Assembly: GCA_944323155.1 (NCBI GenBank)
Contig: CALURL010000002.1
Span: forward strand, 1 to 64,000
From: Candidatus Gastranaerophilales bacterium
GTDB taxonomy: Bacteria > Cyanobacteriota > Vampirovibrionia > Gastranaerophilales > Gastranaerophilaceae
Length of the DNA: 64,000 nucleotides
Direction of reading: 5' to 3'
Shown here: one piece after another, positions 26,320 through 36,377 of the stretch
Position numbering within the stretch: position 1 is the stretch's first letter
Layout of the letters: each line of letters starts with the position of its first letter
The notes under the pieces: model-generated
Seen by the model: the letters and a program-made list of their open reading frames with translations, nothing else
What the model was told of the DNA's origin: nothing
Database searches by the model: none
Translations under genes and position numbers: made by a program

Positions 26320-26694
26320 TTAATTTTTCTTAAGCGCATCTTCAAGAGCTTTTTCAAGAACTTTAATTTTTGCTTCTAAAACTTCGACTCTGGAAGAACT
26401 TTCTGTGTTGGATACTGATGTTTTCTCAAGCTGCCTTTTGTAAGCTGAATTTTTTTCGTTAATTGTTCTCATCAATGGTAAGAAAAAGAATAAAGCCGCA
26501 ATTTCATCTAATATAAAAATTAAAAGGGTATAAATACCTAAACTTAAGGTTTTTGACATTGCAGGAAGGCCCAGAATTCCTGATAATGAACTGCTTACAA
26601 GATTAATTTCTACAGTATTGTTAAAATTCATAACAATCAGTACTAAAAATACTAAAGTAATTAATGTTACAATTATCATTGATAAATATTTCAT
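26320..26694 (-). CDS. LapA-domain-like membrane protein
   Basis: A 124-residue protein with two transmembrane helices (about 5-23 and 50-75) and a C-terminal coiled coil (VEVLEAKIKVLEKALEDALK). The layout and the FNNTVEINLV segment between the helices resemble the LapA/DUF1049 family, linked to envelope or LPS assembly in other bacteria. It is three bases from the rluD start codon region and is the last gene of a minus-strand operon with rluD and lspA. Confidence 0.65.
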   Translation of the reverse strand: MKYLSMIIVTLITLVFLVLIVMNFNNTVEINLVSSSLSGILGLPAMSKTLSLGIYTLLIFILDEIAALFFFLPLMRTINEKNSAYKRQLEKTSVSNTESSSRVEVLEAKIKVLEKALEDALKKN

Positions 26695-26697
26695 TGT

Positions 26698-27606
26698 TTA
26701 ACTCCTGTTTTCAAAGTAATTTAATACCTTTTTTATTTTTTCATCCGGTTCAATTTCAAGTTCAATTATCTCATCAGTAAATGGCTTTGTAAACCTCAGG
26801 TAGTATGATTGTAACACTTGTTCTTGTGTTTTAACTTTTCCGATTCCTGCACCATAGAGAGTATCATTGTATATCGGGTGTTTCATATGGCTTAAATGAA
26901 CTCTGATTTGATGTGTTCGTCCGGTTATTAGTGTTAAATCAAGATATGTCGCATCCTTAAAACGTTTTATAACCTTAACAAGTGTAATACTTGGTTTTCC
27001 TGTGTCTGTAACCATCATTTTGTGCGGCTGATTAGGATTTCTGCCTATCGGTAAATCTATTTTGTCTTCATCCTTCGAGTAATTTCCTTTTACTATAGCG
27101 CGGTATTTTTTCGTAATTGTATGATTTTTGATTTGTTCGCTCAGGAATTCATGTGCCTGATTGTTTTTAGCAATCATCAAAAGACCGGATGTGTTGCGGT
27201 CAAGCCTGTGAAGAATTCCACGTCTGAATTCCCCGTTTATATCTGATAAGTTATCTCCGTATTTGTATAAAAGAGCGTTAACAAGGGTATTTTCACGTTC
27301 CAAAGCCGTTGGATGTGTGAGCATTCCGGAGGGTTTATTCACAACAAGCATATTTTCGTCTTCATAGATTATATTCAATGGAATATTTTGCGGCTTAATT
27401 TTGATTTCTTCATTTTGTGGAAGTTCAAATTCTATTTTGTCATTTTCTTTCAGGGTATAAGACGGTTTCTTACTTTCTCCATTAATCAAAACATTACCGG
27501 ATTTTATAATACTCTGGATTTTTGAACGTGAAAAATCAGGAGTTATTTCAGCTAAATAACTGTCAAGTCGTTTATTTTCGTCATTTTCGTCAATATATAA
27601 AATCAT
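26698..27606 (-). CDS. rluD: RluD-family 23S rRNA pseudouridine synthase
   Basis: A 302-residue enzyme isomerising uridines of 23S rRNA. The N-terminal S4 RNA-binding domain (about 10-75) is followed by the catalytic domain with VVNKPSGMLTHP and the active-site loop HRLDRNTSG (catalytic Asp). GRTHQIRVHL is present at the C-terminal side. The start codon overlaps the lspA stop by one base. RluC- or RluB-type specificity cannot be excluded. Confidence 0.9.
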   Translation of the reverse strand: MILYIDENDENKRLDSYLAEITPDFSRSKIQSIIKSGNVLINGESKKPSYTLKENDKIEFELPQNEEIKIKPQNIPLNIIYEDENMLVVNKPSGMLTHPTALERENTLVNALLYKYGDNLSDINGEFRRGILHRLDRNTSGLLMIAKNNQAHEFLSEQIKNHTITKKYRAIVKGNYSKDEDKIDLPIGRNPNQPHKMMVTDTGKPSITLVKVIKRFKDATYLDLTLITGRTHQIRVHLSHMKHPIYNDTLYGAGIGKVKTQEQVLQSYYLRFTKPFTDEIIELEIEPDEKIKKVLNYFENRS

Positions 27607-28067
27607 TATTTTGTCTTTTTAATTAATATCATTATTATTAAAGCAATAACACCGATATTAATAAAGATATCTGCAATATTAAATACAGGAAAGTTTACAA
27701 AGTTAAGCTGGAAAAAATCCCTTACATATCCGAATGCAATTCTTTCATGCAGGTTTCCGGCAATGCCTGCTGATAATAGTGCTATGAAAAATATGCTTTT
27801 CATAGATAATGATTTAATATGTTTAATTACGTATAAAAGTATTAAAACAAGCGCTGCAACTGATAGAATTATAAGAATTTCTCTTGAGTCTTTGAGTATG
27901 CTGAATGCTGCGCCGGTATTTTTTATGTAATTCAGTGTGATTATTTCATTTGAATATTTAAATCCGTTTGTAAGATTAAATACAAGTTCATTTGACAGAT
28001 AGAAGTTACAAAATATGAAAAATACAAAGCAAACTGTCAAATAAACGTATTTACCTAGTTTTTCCAT
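27606..28067 (-). CDS. lspA: Lipoprotein signal peptidase II
   Basis: A 153-residue inner-membrane aspartyl protease removing signal peptides from prolipoproteins. It has four transmembrane helices and the conserved motifs NTGAAFSIL, GNLHER, GYVRDFF and FPVFNIADIFI. The two catalytic Asp (in RDFF and NIAD) are present, while the usual GNLIDR reads GNLHER. It overlaps the upstream gene by 17 bases and rluD by one. Confidence 0.92.
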   Translation of the reverse strand: MEKLGKYVYLTVCFVFFIFCNFYLSNELVFNLTNGFKYSNEIITLNYIKNTGAAFSILKDSREILIILSVAALVLILLYVIKHIKSLSMKSIFFIALLSAGIAGNLHERIAFGYVRDFFQLNFVNFPVFNIADIFINIGVIALIIMILIKKTK

Positions 28068-28965
28068 TGTCTTCCTCCAGCTTCAGATAGTTATTTGTTG
28101 GAACAACATTAACTCTTGTTATTATGAATGCCAGACCGCCCATATAAACACGGACTTTAGTTTGGTCATAAATTTCTGCTTTTGTTACCCCGACTGCTGC
28201 AACGTTGTATTCATTGATATTATTTTTATTTGATATAAACACTCTTTCAAGAATATTGTCATCCGGCATTTTTCGGAAAACTTCATCGCTTTGTTTTTGC
28301 GGATATGTGATATTTTCTTTGTTAATAGATGCTACAACAACAGAATCTTTTGGCGCATCAACTTTAAGACTTGCTGTATAGTATTCTCCTGCTTTAATCT
28401 GGGTCGGGCTGCTTAATTCCATGTTTATATATCTTGCATCGCCGTATTTAAGTGAGGAAGTTTCTTTTAAAACTTTTTCAGATGAAATAAGCCATTTAGA
28501 GCCTATTTTTTCAAGGTAATAAATGCTCTGCGCATTTGAATAAAGTTCTCCTATTGCAACCAGATCTCCAACTTCATCTTTTGTTGTTGCCACAGCAGTT
28601 TCGTCTACTTCTACAGTTGCATAGTTCCCGCTAAAATCTATATTTTTTATTTTTGTTGAATATGATATATCAGGATAGGTTTGCCATGTATCTTTTATTA
28701 ACTTAAAATAAATATCTTTTGTAAATCCGTCAGCGTTAACAAAATCGCCTGCGTACAATGAAGAAAGTCCTTCAAGGTCAAACTTGTTGGAATATTTTTC
28801 CTGTGTTGTAATAACAGATTTTATATCTTTTACTGTTGCATTGTATTCTCGCATTTGCTGGATTTCAGCGCGTTTTTGAGCAAAAAAGTTTTGAGCATTT
28901 GCCGGCTGTTGCAGGCTTGTGAATGCGATTGTTCCTATAACTAATATTGTTAATAATTTTTTCAT
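28051..28965 (-). CDS. Exported NTF2-like (SnoaL-fold) protein
   Basis: A 304-residue protein with a signal peptide (MKKLLTILVIGTIAFTS ... ANA, about 24 residues). A region around 40-170 resembles the NTF2/SnoaL fold (QEKYSNKFDLEGLSSLYAGD, then KWLISSEKVLKE). The C-terminal beta-rich part (from about 180) is unassigned. It is probably periplasmic. It is the first gene of the operon with lspA, rluD and the LapA-like gene. Confidence 0.65.
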   Translation of the reverse strand: MKKLLTILVIGTIAFTSLQQPANAQNFFAQKRAEIQQMREYNATVKDIKSVITTQEKYSNKFDLEGLSSLYAGDFVNADGFTKDIYFKLIKDTWQTYPDISYSTKIKNIDFSGNYATVEVDETAVATTKDEVGDLVAIGELYSNAQSIYYLEKIGSKWLISSEKVLKETSSLKYGDARYINMELSSPTQIKAGEYYTASLKVDAPKDSVVVASINKENITYPQKQSDEVFRKMPDDNILERVFISNKNNINEYNVAAVGVTKAEIYDQTKVRVYMGGLAFIITRVNVVPTNNYLKLEEDNGKTR

Positions 28966-29087
28966 GCATTTTATTATACGATAAATTTAATAAAACTGTT
29001 ATAGTATAAATATATTAATTTTAGTGTTTATTTAATTTTATTTATGGTAAAATCTGTTTAAAAACAGAAATTAGGGAGAGAAAAAGA

Positions 29088-31574
29088 ATGAAAGAAGCAT
29101 ATTTCCCTCAGGAAATTGAGAAAAAATGGCAAAAGATATGGGAAGAAAATAACTCTTTTGCTACACCTGACGACAGTGATAAGCCGAAATATTATGCACT
29201 GTCAATGTTTCCATATCCTTCTGGAAAACTCCATATGGGACATGTAAGAAACTATACTATTACTGATGTTATCGCACGATACAAAAAAATGAACGGCTTT
29301 AATGTTCTTCATCCAATGGGGTGGGATAGTTTCGGGCTTCCGGCAGAAAATGCTGCTATGAAGCATGGGGCTAATCCTGAAACCTGGACTGATGAAAACA
29401 TTGCTTATATGACAAAGCAGCTTAAAATGCTAGGGCTTTCCTATGATTGGAATAGGGAAGTTACAACCTGTAAGCCTGATTATTATAAATGGACTCAATG
29501 GTTATTTTTACAATTGTACAAAAAAGGTCTTGCATATAAAAAAGAAGCTGCTGTTAACTGGTGTGAAGAATGCGGCACAGTGCTTGCAAACGAACAGGTT
29601 ATTGACGGTAAATGCTGGAGATGCGACCATGTTGTTGAGAAAAAATATCTTTCTCAATGGTTTTTGAAAATCACTGATTATGCGGAAGTTTTGCTTGAAG
29701 ACTTAGACAAACTTACCGGCTGGGGTGATAACGTTAAAACAATGCAGGCAAACTGGATTGGTAAATCTCAAGGTGCTATTTTTAGATTCCCTGTTGTTGA
29801 TGCGCCTGATGGTGAAAATATGGAAGTTCCTGTTTATACAACAAGACCGGATACTGTTCACGGGATTACGTACCTAGTTGTTGCGCCTGAGTATAAAGAT
29901 ATTGAAAAGCTTACAACAGAAGAGAATAAAGCTGCTGTAGAAGCTTATCGTGCTAATGCGCGCAAAATGACTGAAATTGAAAGACTTTCTACTGAACGTA
30001 TAAAAACTGGGGTTCCTCTTGGGACTCATTGTATAAATCCGTTTACTGGTGAAAAATTTCCTCTGTGGACAGCTGATTATGCACTTGTTGAATACGGTAC
30101 AGGGGCTGTTATGGCTGTTCCTGCACATGATACAAGAGATTTTGATTTTGCAAAAAAATATAATTTACCTGTAAAAGTTGTAATTCAAAATCCTGAAAAT
30201 CCTTCAGACTGTAAGGAGGAAGCTTATACAGAACCCGGTATTCTGATTAATTCAAATGAATTCAATGGTATGAATAATGAGGATGCTAAAAAAGCTATTA
30301 CTCAAAAAGCAGTTGATGAAGGTTTTGGAGAATTTAAAACACAATACAGGCTTCGTGACTGGCTTGTTTCCCGTCAAAGATACTGGGGAGCGCCAATTCC
30401 TGTTGTATATTGCGAAAAATGCGGTATTCAGCCTGTTCCGGAAGATCAGCTTCCTGTATTGCTTCCAAAAGATGTAGATTTCAGCGTTGTTGGGAAATCG
30501 CCTATTACAACTTCTAAGACATTTATGGAAACAACTTGTCCATGCTGCGGCGGCCCTGCAAGACGTGAAACTGATACTATGGATACATTTGTATGTTCAA
30601 GCTGGTATTATTTGCGTTATTCTGATGCAAAGAATGACAAAATGCCGTTTGCAAAAGACAAAGTAAACAAATGGCTTCCGGTTGATCAATACGTTGGCGG
30701 TATTGAACACGCTATTTTACACCTTTTATACTCAAGATTTTTCACAAAAGCCTTGAGAGATTTAGGATTACTTGATTTTGATGAACCGTTTAAAAACCTT
30801 TTAACTCAAGGTATGGTTTTAAAAGACGGCTCTAAAATGTCTAAATCAAAAGGTAATACAGTTGATCCTGATGAAATATTTGAAAATTACGGAGCAGATA
30901 CTGCAAGACTGTTTATCCTTTCAGATTCACCGCCGGCACGTGACTTTGACTGGTCTGATGCAGGTGTTGAAGGCTGCTATAAATTCTTAAACAGAGTTTG
31001 GAGGCTAATTTCAACTAATGCCGGTAATATTAAATTAGATTATGAATTGAAATTCCCGATGTCAAAAGAGAATGACGATTTAGTCCGTGTAGTGCATATG
31101 GCTATAAAAGGAATTTCTAATGATATAGCTAATGACTTCCAGTTTAATACTGTAATTTCAAAATACAGAGAACTTGTAAATTCAATCTATGACTGGTGCG
31201 CTAAAAAATCTGAAATGAATGAAGAAGACAAGAATGTTTTAAGCTTTGCGATTATTTCATTAATCAAATTGATGTCACCGGTTGCAGTTCATTTGACAGA
31301 AGAAGTTTGGCATGATTTAGGGGCAGAAGGCTCTATTCATGAACAAAAATGGCCTGAATGGGATGAAAATCTCGCAAAAGCAAGTTCTATAACACTTGTT
31401 GTTCAAGTTAACGGTAAAGTTAAGGATAAAATCGAGGCAGATGAAGCTTCTTCTCAGGATAATTTGAAGGAGTTGGCTTTGAATAGTCCTAAAATTAAAG
31501 AACTTACCGCCGGTAAAACAGTTGTAAAAACAATTGTAGTACCTAAGAAACTTGTTAATATTGTTGTTAAATAG
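29088..31574 (+). CDS. leuS: Leucyl-tRNA synthetase
   Basis: An 828-residue class I synthetase charging tRNA-Leu. PSGKLHMGH (HIGH signature, residues about 45-53) and KMSKS at 583-587 are both present, with the CP1 editing domain between (TRPDTVHGITYLV, GTGAVMAVPAHDTRDFDFA) and zinc-binding cysteines near residues 158-180. AGGGAGAG precedes the ATG. It ends exactly where the convergent acetyltransferase gene ends. Confidence 0.98.
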   Translation: MKEAYFPQEIEKKWQKIWEENNSFATPDDSDKPKYYALSMFPYPSGKLHMGHVRNYTITDVIARYKKMNGFNVLHPMGWDSFGLPAENAAMKHGANPETWTDENIAYMTKQLKMLGLSYDWNREVTTCKPDYYKWTQWLFLQLYKKGLAYKKEAAVNWCEECGTVLANEQVIDGKCWRCDHVVEKKYLSQWFLKITDYAEVLLEDLDKLTGWGDNVKTMQANWIGKSQGAIFRFPVVDAPDGENMEVPVYTTRPDTVHGITYLVVAPEYKDIEKLTTEENKAAVEAYRANARKMTEIERLSTERIKTGVPLGTHCINPFTGEKFPLWTADYALVEYGTGAVMAVPAHDTRDFDFAKKYNLPVKVVIQNPENPSDCKEEAYTEPGILINSNEFNGMNNEDAKKAITQKAVDEGFGEFKTQYRLRDWLVSRQRYWGAPIPVVYCEKCGIQPVPEDQLPVLLPKDVDFSVVGKSPITTSKTFMETTCPCCGGPARRETDTMDTFVCSSWYYLRYSDAKNDKMPFAKDKVNKWLPVDQYVGGIEHAILHLLYSRFFTKALRDLGLLDFDEPFKNLLTQGMVLKDGSKMSKSKGNTVDPDEIFENYGADTARLFILSDSPPARDFDWSDAGVEGCYKFLNRVWRLISTNAGNIKLDYELKFPMSKENDDLVRVVHMAIKGISNDIANDFQFNTVISKYRELVNSIYDWCAKKSEMNEEDKNVLSFAIISLIKLMSPVAVHLTEEVWHDLGAEGSIHEQKWPEWDENLAKASSITLVVQVNGKVKDKIEADEASSQDNLKELALNSPKIKELTAGKTVVKTIVVPKKLVNIVVK

Positions 31575-32150
31575 TTATTTTTTGAAAAATTTCAGAATAT
31601 TTTTTACCAAAGACAGTCCGTTATTATTGGCGGACTTTGTCTTTTTAGGAATAAAATACATTGGAATGTCAATAAGATATATATCCGCAATAGTTGCTTT
31701 TTTCTTAATAACTGAGTCAATGTCGTTAATAACAGAAAAAGATGGGGATTCCAGCCCGTATTTTCTGTAAAAAATATGTGCCGGCCTTCTTCTGTTAAAT
31801 CTGTCGCTTGCTATAAGGTGGAAACGACCTTTCCCTCCCTGTTTTTTGCTCACAATTTGTGCATAGTCAAGAAGTTTTGTCCCTGTACCTTTTTGTTTGG
31901 ATTCGATGTAATCAATATATAGTGATTTAAATTTTTTAAAATTTAAGCTAGGATAAAATTCGTTTCCGACTAACGGCCTGATATCTTCCATCACAGTGTC
32001 CATTAAACCAATGACTTTGCCGTTTTTATTGAACATAACATATTCATCATATGTTATCCCGCTTTTGGCTGTCATTCTTTTTTTATAGATTAATTCATTA
32101 GGAATTTTTGAATTATATTTTATCGGTGCTTTAGGAAAATGTATATTCAT
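31575..32150 (-). CDS. GNAT-family acetyltransferase-like protein
   Basis: A 191-residue protein with a GNAT-like core: a long strand SLYIDYIESKQ, the acetyl-CoA loop KGTGTKLLDYAQ, then PAHIFYRKYGLESP at the usual C-terminal helix. The C-terminal tail is Lys/Asn-rich. Its stop abuts the leuS stop with no gap. The substrate is unknown. Confidence 0.65.
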   Translation of the reverse strand: MNIHFPKAPIKYNSKIPNELIYKKRMTAKSGITYDEYVMFNKNGKVIGLMDTVMEDIRPLVGNEFYPSLNFKKFKSLYIDYIESKQKGTGTKLLDYAQIVSKKQGGKGRFHLIASDRFNRRRPAHIFYRKYGLESPSFSVINDIDSVIKKKATIADIYLIDIPMYFIPKKTKSANNNGLSLVKNILKFFKK

Positions 32151-32278
32151 ACTTATATAAAATCTCTAATAATTAAAATTTGCTACAATATTTGTAAATT
32201 ATTTATAATAATAACACAGATATTTTTTTATGTATTATAATTATAATAGTTGATGTTACATAGTTTAGGGATAGAGTT

Positions 32279-33652
32279 TTGAAAAAGAATAAATATTATT
32301 TTATAGCAATAGGCGGAGTAGGGATGAGCGGTTTAGCAAAGTATTTGCTTGAAAATGGCTGTGAGGTCTCAGGATCCGATATTTGTGATAGTAAGTATAT
32401 TGATAAATTAAGAAATTTGGGTGCTAAGGTTCATATCGGACATAATGCTGATAATGTCCCTGCTGATGCGATTGTTGTTGCAAGTACAGCGATTAAACAG
32501 GATAATCCGGAAATGATTAGAGCAAAAGAGTTGGGATTAACTATTTATCACCGTTCAGATGTTCTTGCAGAAATCTCTCGCTGGGGAAAATTTTTCCTTG
32601 GCTTTTCTGGAACTCATGGAAAAACAACAACCAGCGGGCTTTGTTCTTATGTGCTAGAAAAAGCAGGCTTGTTACCTTCTTATGTTGTAGGCGGAATGCT
32701 TCCTGATATTGGTACTAATGCTCATTCTCAGAACGGGAAATTCTTTGTCGCAGAATTAGATGAAAGCGATGGGACTATTGTTAAGTATTCTCCGAATATT
32801 TGTGTTGTAAATAATTTGGAAGCTGATCATCTTGATTTTTATAAAGACGGATTGAAATCTATTTTAGAAACTTTTGAAAAATTTATTTCTAATATGGCGG
32901 ATGACGCGATTGTTCTGGTTAATAATGATTGTGAAGCAACAAAGAGCCTGCACGGTCATAAAACTATGACATTTGGTTTTTCTGACGCGGATTATACCGC
33001 TAAAAATATTGTTTTTTCTCCGGAATGTACTACATTTGATATTTATTACAGGGGAGAATTTCTTACTGATTTAAAAATTATTCTGCGTGGAAAACATAAT
33101 GTTTACAATGCTTTGTCTGTAATGGCAAGTCTTCATCAGGCAGGGGTTGATATTTCTCTTGTAAAAGAACATTTTTCAACATTTACCGGCATGGGAAGAC
33201 GTTTTCAAAAGGTAGCTGAATTCAATGGAATTACTGTCTATGATGATTATGCACACCACCCTACAGAAATTAAGGCAACTTTATCTTCTGCAGAAGGTAT
33301 GCATGACAAAAATATTATAGCAGTTTTTCAACCGCATAGATTTACAAGGTTGAAAAATTTGTGGGATGAATTTTTAAAAGCATTTGACGGCGTTGATAGA
33401 ATTATAGTTACTGATGTTTATGCCGCTTCTGAAGAGCCGATTGAAGGTGTTAATTCAAGAAAATTCACCGAGGAACTTATGGAAAAAGTTAATATTCCTT
33501 GTGAATATATTGGCGGAAATATGAATGATGTTGCTAAAAAACTTTATCCAACACTGAAAGAAAATGATGTTGTGATAGGTTTGGGTGCAGGAACTATTAC
33601 CGCACTTGGAAAAGAACTTCTCACGCTTAACAAAGAGGTTGTTAATGCATAA
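32279..33652 (+). CDS. murC: UDP-N-acetylmuramate-L-alanine ligase
   Basis: A 457-residue Mur ligase adding L-alanine to UDP-MurNAc. The N-terminal Rossmann motif is IGGVGMSGLA, the ATP loop is GTHGKTTTSG, the central motif is ELDESDGTI, and the C-terminal domain has YDDYAHHPTEI and FQPHRFTR. It starts with TTG 32279 after AGGGATAGAG. It heads a murC-murB-ddl-ftsQ cluster, a classic peptidoglycan and division arrangement. Confidence 0.97.
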   Translation: MKKNKYYFIAIGGVGMSGLAKYLLENGCEVSGSDICDSKYIDKLRNLGAKVHIGHNADNVPADAIVVASTAIKQDNPEMIRAKELGLTIYHRSDVLAEISRWGKFFLGFSGTHGKTTTSGLCSYVLEKAGLLPSYVVGGMLPDIGTNAHSQNGKFFVAELDESDGTIVKYSPNICVVNNLEADHLDFYKDGLKSILETFEKFISNMADDAIVLVNNDCEATKSLHGHKTMTFGFSDADYTAKNIVFSPECTTFDIYYRGEFLTDLKIILRGKHNVYNALSVMASLHQAGVDISLVKEHFSTFTGMGRRFQKVAEFNGITVYDDYAHHPTEIKATLSSAEGMHDKNIIAVFQPHRFTRLKNLWDEFLKAFDGVDRIIVTDVYAASEEPIEGVNSRKFTEELMEKVNIPCEYIGGNMNDVAKKLYPTLKENDVVIGLGAGTITALGKELLTLNKEVVNA

Positions 33653-34559
33653 TATTACAAATATTGAATTAAAAGAAAATTTTTGCATTAAGAATATGAC
33701 AACATTCAAAATCGGCGGTGAAATTGCAAAGGTATATTTCCCTAAATCTGAATTTGAGTGTGTTGAAATACTTGAAAAAGAACCAAATGCAAAAGTTTTT
33801 GGAAATTTTTCTAACACACTGGTTTCATCATACGGCTGCAGTGGAACAGTTATTTCCACATCAAAAATAGATAATATAATTTTTGAGGATACACGTGTAA
33901 TTGCAGGCTGTGGGGTAAAAGGTCCTATGCTTGCTAAAGCCGCTGCAGAACACGGTTTAAGCGGGCTGGAATTTATGATTGGATTTCCGGGCTCTGTTGG
34001 CGGTGAAGTTTATATGAATGCCTCAGCCCATGGACAGGCGATTTCTGATGTGTTGGAAAGCGCTACTCTTTATACTGATAACGAAGGCTTTTTTAGATTT
34101 TCAAATGATGAGATGCAGTTCGCTTACAGAAAATCAATATGCCATGATAATCCATATATAGTTTTAGGTGCGGAGTTTAATCTTAAAAAGAAACCTGTAG
34201 AAGAAATTCAGGCAAAGATGAATGAAAATTTGGCATTTAGAAAATCCCATCAGCCAATGATGACTCTTGGAAATGCGGGTAGTATTTTCAAAAATCCTAA
34301 AGGTGATTCTGCAGGAAGACTTCTTGATGCCTGCGGTGTAAAAGGTTTGCGATCAGGCGGGGTTAAGGTTTGGGAAAATCACGCGAATTTTATTGTAAAC
34401 GATGCAAACGGTACATCTACCGACGTTTTGGAATTAATGTTACAGATGTATACAAGAGTGAAAGAAAGGTTTAATATAGAGCTTGAACCCGAGATAAAAT
34501 TTTTGGGCGGAAATAATTTGAGAGAGGTTGAAATATGCAAAATATTGTATCAAAAATAG
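33645..34559 (+). CDS. murB: UDP-N-acetylenolpyruvoylglucosamine reductase
   Basis: A 304-residue FAD enzyme completing UDP-MurNAc synthesis. NMTTFKIGG, GLEFMIGFPGSVGGEVYMNAS and GNAGSIFKNP (catalytic Ser) are present. The start is ATG 33645, overlapping murC by 8 bases with AAAGAGG upstream. The longer upstream frame lies inside murC. The 3' end overlaps ddl by 25 bases. Confidence 0.96.
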   Translation: MHNITNIELKENFCIKNMTTFKIGGEIAKVYFPKSEFECVEILEKEPNAKVFGNFSNTLVSSYGCSGTVISTSKIDNIIFEDTRVIAGCGVKGPMLAKAAAEHGLSGLEFMIGFPGSVGGEVYMNASAHGQAISDVLESATLYTDNEGFFRFSNDEMQFAYRKSICHDNPYIVLGAEFNLKKKPVEEIQAKMNENLAFRKSHQPMMTLGNAGSIFKNPKGDSAGRLLDACGVKGLRSGGVKVWENHANFIVNDANGTSTDVLELMLQMYTRVKERFNIELEPEIKFLGGNNLREVEICKILYQK

Positions 34560-35485
34560 ATAAAAGTGCAAAAATTGCTGTTTTATGCGGTGGAATGTCT
34601 TCTGAAGCAGAAGTTTCTATGCGTTCCGGCAAAGGCTGTTTTGACGCTTTACAAAGACTTGGTTTTAAAAATTCTGAAATGGTTGTTGTTGATAAAGATA
34701 TTGCCTTAAAGTTAAAAGAAGGCAAATATGATTATGCATTCAATGCACTTCATGGAAAATACGGAGAAGACGGCTGCATTCAGGGTATTCTTGAAATCCT
34801 TCGTATTCCATATACAGGCTGTGGCGTTATGGCTAGCTCTCTTTGTATGAATAAAGAATATACAAAAAGAATTCTATCAACCTGCACTGATATTCCAATG
34901 GCAAAATCTGCTTTTGTGAGAAAAGGTGAGGATGTTTACGAAAAAACTAAAGATTTGAAATATCCATTGTTTACAAAGCCTGTAAGCGAAGGTTCAAGTT
35001 TTGGGATGACCAAGGTTGATAAGCCTGAAGATTTGAAAGCAGCTTATGAACTTGCGGTAAAATATAATGATGATGTTCTGATTGAAGAATTTATAGACGG
35101 TTTTTTTGTAACTGTAGGTGTTTTGGAATGTGAAGGTGAACCTTTTGCGACTGAAATTCTTGAGATTAGACCTAAAAATGAGTGGTATGATTTTGAGGCC
35201 AAATATACAAGCGGAATGTCAGATTTTATTGTCCCTGCAAATTTATCAGAAGATGTCACAAAGCATGTTAAAGAAGTCGCAGTTAAAGCATTTGAGACAG
35301 CAGGCTGCCGTGGTGTATCAAGAATAGATTTTATGATGAAAGATAATATCCCATACCTTTTGGAAATTAATACAAGTCCTGGTATGACTACTGTTAGTGA
35401 TTTGCCGGCGCAGGCTAAGGCTATGAATATAGATTATGATAATTTGGTGTTGTTAATTTTGAACAGTGCAGGTTTAAATAAGTAA
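34535..35485 (+). CDS. ddl: D-alanine-D-alanine ligase
   Basis: A 316-residue ATP-grasp enzyme. It has LCGGMSSEAEVSMRSG at the N-terminus, LHGKYGEDGCIQG, KPVSEGSSFGM and LLEINTSPGMT with the metal-binding Glu and Asn. GAGAGAGG is the ribosome-binding site inside murB. It ends one base before the ftsQ ATG. It supplies the dipeptide for lipid II. Confidence 0.97.
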   Translation: MQNIVSKIDKSAKIAVLCGGMSSEAEVSMRSGKGCFDALQRLGFKNSEMVVVDKDIALKLKEGKYDYAFNALHGKYGEDGCIQGILEILRIPYTGCGVMASSLCMNKEYTKRILSTCTDIPMAKSAFVRKGEDVYEKTKDLKYPLFTKPVSEGSSFGMTKVDKPEDLKAAYELAVKYNDDVLIEEFIDGFFVTVGVLECEGEPFATEILEIRPKNEWYDFEAKYTSGMSDFIVPANLSEDVTKHVKEVAVKAFETAGCRGVSRIDFMMKDNIPYLLEINTSPGMTTVSDLPAQAKAMNIDYDNLVLLILNSAGLNK

Positions 35486-36364
35486 ATGTCTGAGTACGAA
35501 CAGGAATACATTGAAGAAGAAATTATAGAAGAACAAGTTGGAGGAAGCCATTTTGTTCGAACTAAGCAGCGAGAAAGATTAATTCGTAAAGGCAGAATGA
35601 AGCAGGAACGTTTTAGAGGCTTTGTAAGATTCTTTCTAAGCTGCGGTCTGCTTTTGATGCTATTTTATATTGCAACCTGCAAGGGCTGGTATATGGATAA
35701 AAAAGCCTTTAATTATGTTGGCAGCAGTGCTGTTGAAATAATTAATAATAAAATTGTTCCTTCTTATAAAATACTTGCAGTATTGAAAAACAGCAATGTC
35801 CCTGATGTTCCGATATATTTAGCCAATACAAGTGATATAAAAAAAGAGTTAATGAAGTTAACTCCGATTGATGATGTGTATATAAGACGCTATGCATTTC
35901 CTGCACGCATGCAGATTATAATAAGAGAAAGGATTCCTGTAATTACCATTTCTCCTGATATAAATGTTCAGCCTATCGCTTTTTTTACAACAGATGGAAA
36001 ACTTATCGGACGTGAATATTTGCCGCTGAATAAACAGTACAAAACAGTAAAAGTATTGTCATATGGTAACAAAGGTGATGATTATCATAAATGGGATTTG
36101 AAAAAGATTCAGCAAATTCAAAAAATTGCAAGATATGTTGAAACATATTCTCATGAACCTGTTGAATATATAGATTTTAGAAATCCAAATGATGTTTATG
36201 TAAAAATTAAGACTGTAAATATAAGATTAGGGCGAATTGATGAAAATATATTTAAACGAATAGAAAGAATTCCGTCAATATTGCCTCAGGTTAAGCTTGT
36301 AGATTCAAAGGTGAAATATTTGGATTTAAGCTGGGAAAAAGTAAATTATTTAAAACTGGAATAG
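35486..36364 (+). CDS. ftsQ: Cell-division protein FtsQ
   Basis: A 292-residue bitopic protein. It has an acidic then basic cytoplasmic N-terminus, one transmembrane helix (about 50-68, FFLSCGLLLMLFYIATC), a POTRA-like domain with LTPIDDVYIRRYAFPARMQI and an FtsQ-type beta domain (KLIGREYLPL; VEYIDFRNPNDVYV). It starts directly after the ddl stop. Assignment rests on topology and the murC-murB-ddl context, as FtsQ sequences are weakly conserved. Confidence 0.85.
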   Translation: MSEYEQEYIEEEIIEEQVGGSHFVRTKQRERLIRKGRMKQERFRGFVRFFLSCGLLLMLFYIATCKGWYMDKKAFNYVGSSAVEIINNKIVPSYKILAVLKNSNVPDVPIYLANTSDIKKELMKLTPIDDVYIRRYAFPARMQIIIRERIPVITISPDINVQPIAFFTTDGKLIGREYLPLNKQYKTVKVLSYGNKGDDYHKWDLKKIQQIQKIARYVETYSHEPVEYIDFRNPNDVYVKIKTVNIRLGRIDENIFKRIERIPSILPQVKLVDSKVKYLDLSWEKVNYLKLE

Positions 36365-36377
36365 AGTTGGAGGAATT

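Noticed and set aside
28966..29087. T-box or riboswitch ahead of leuS
   Set aside because: The leader is short and AT-rich, with only one small hairpin and no T-box sequence.
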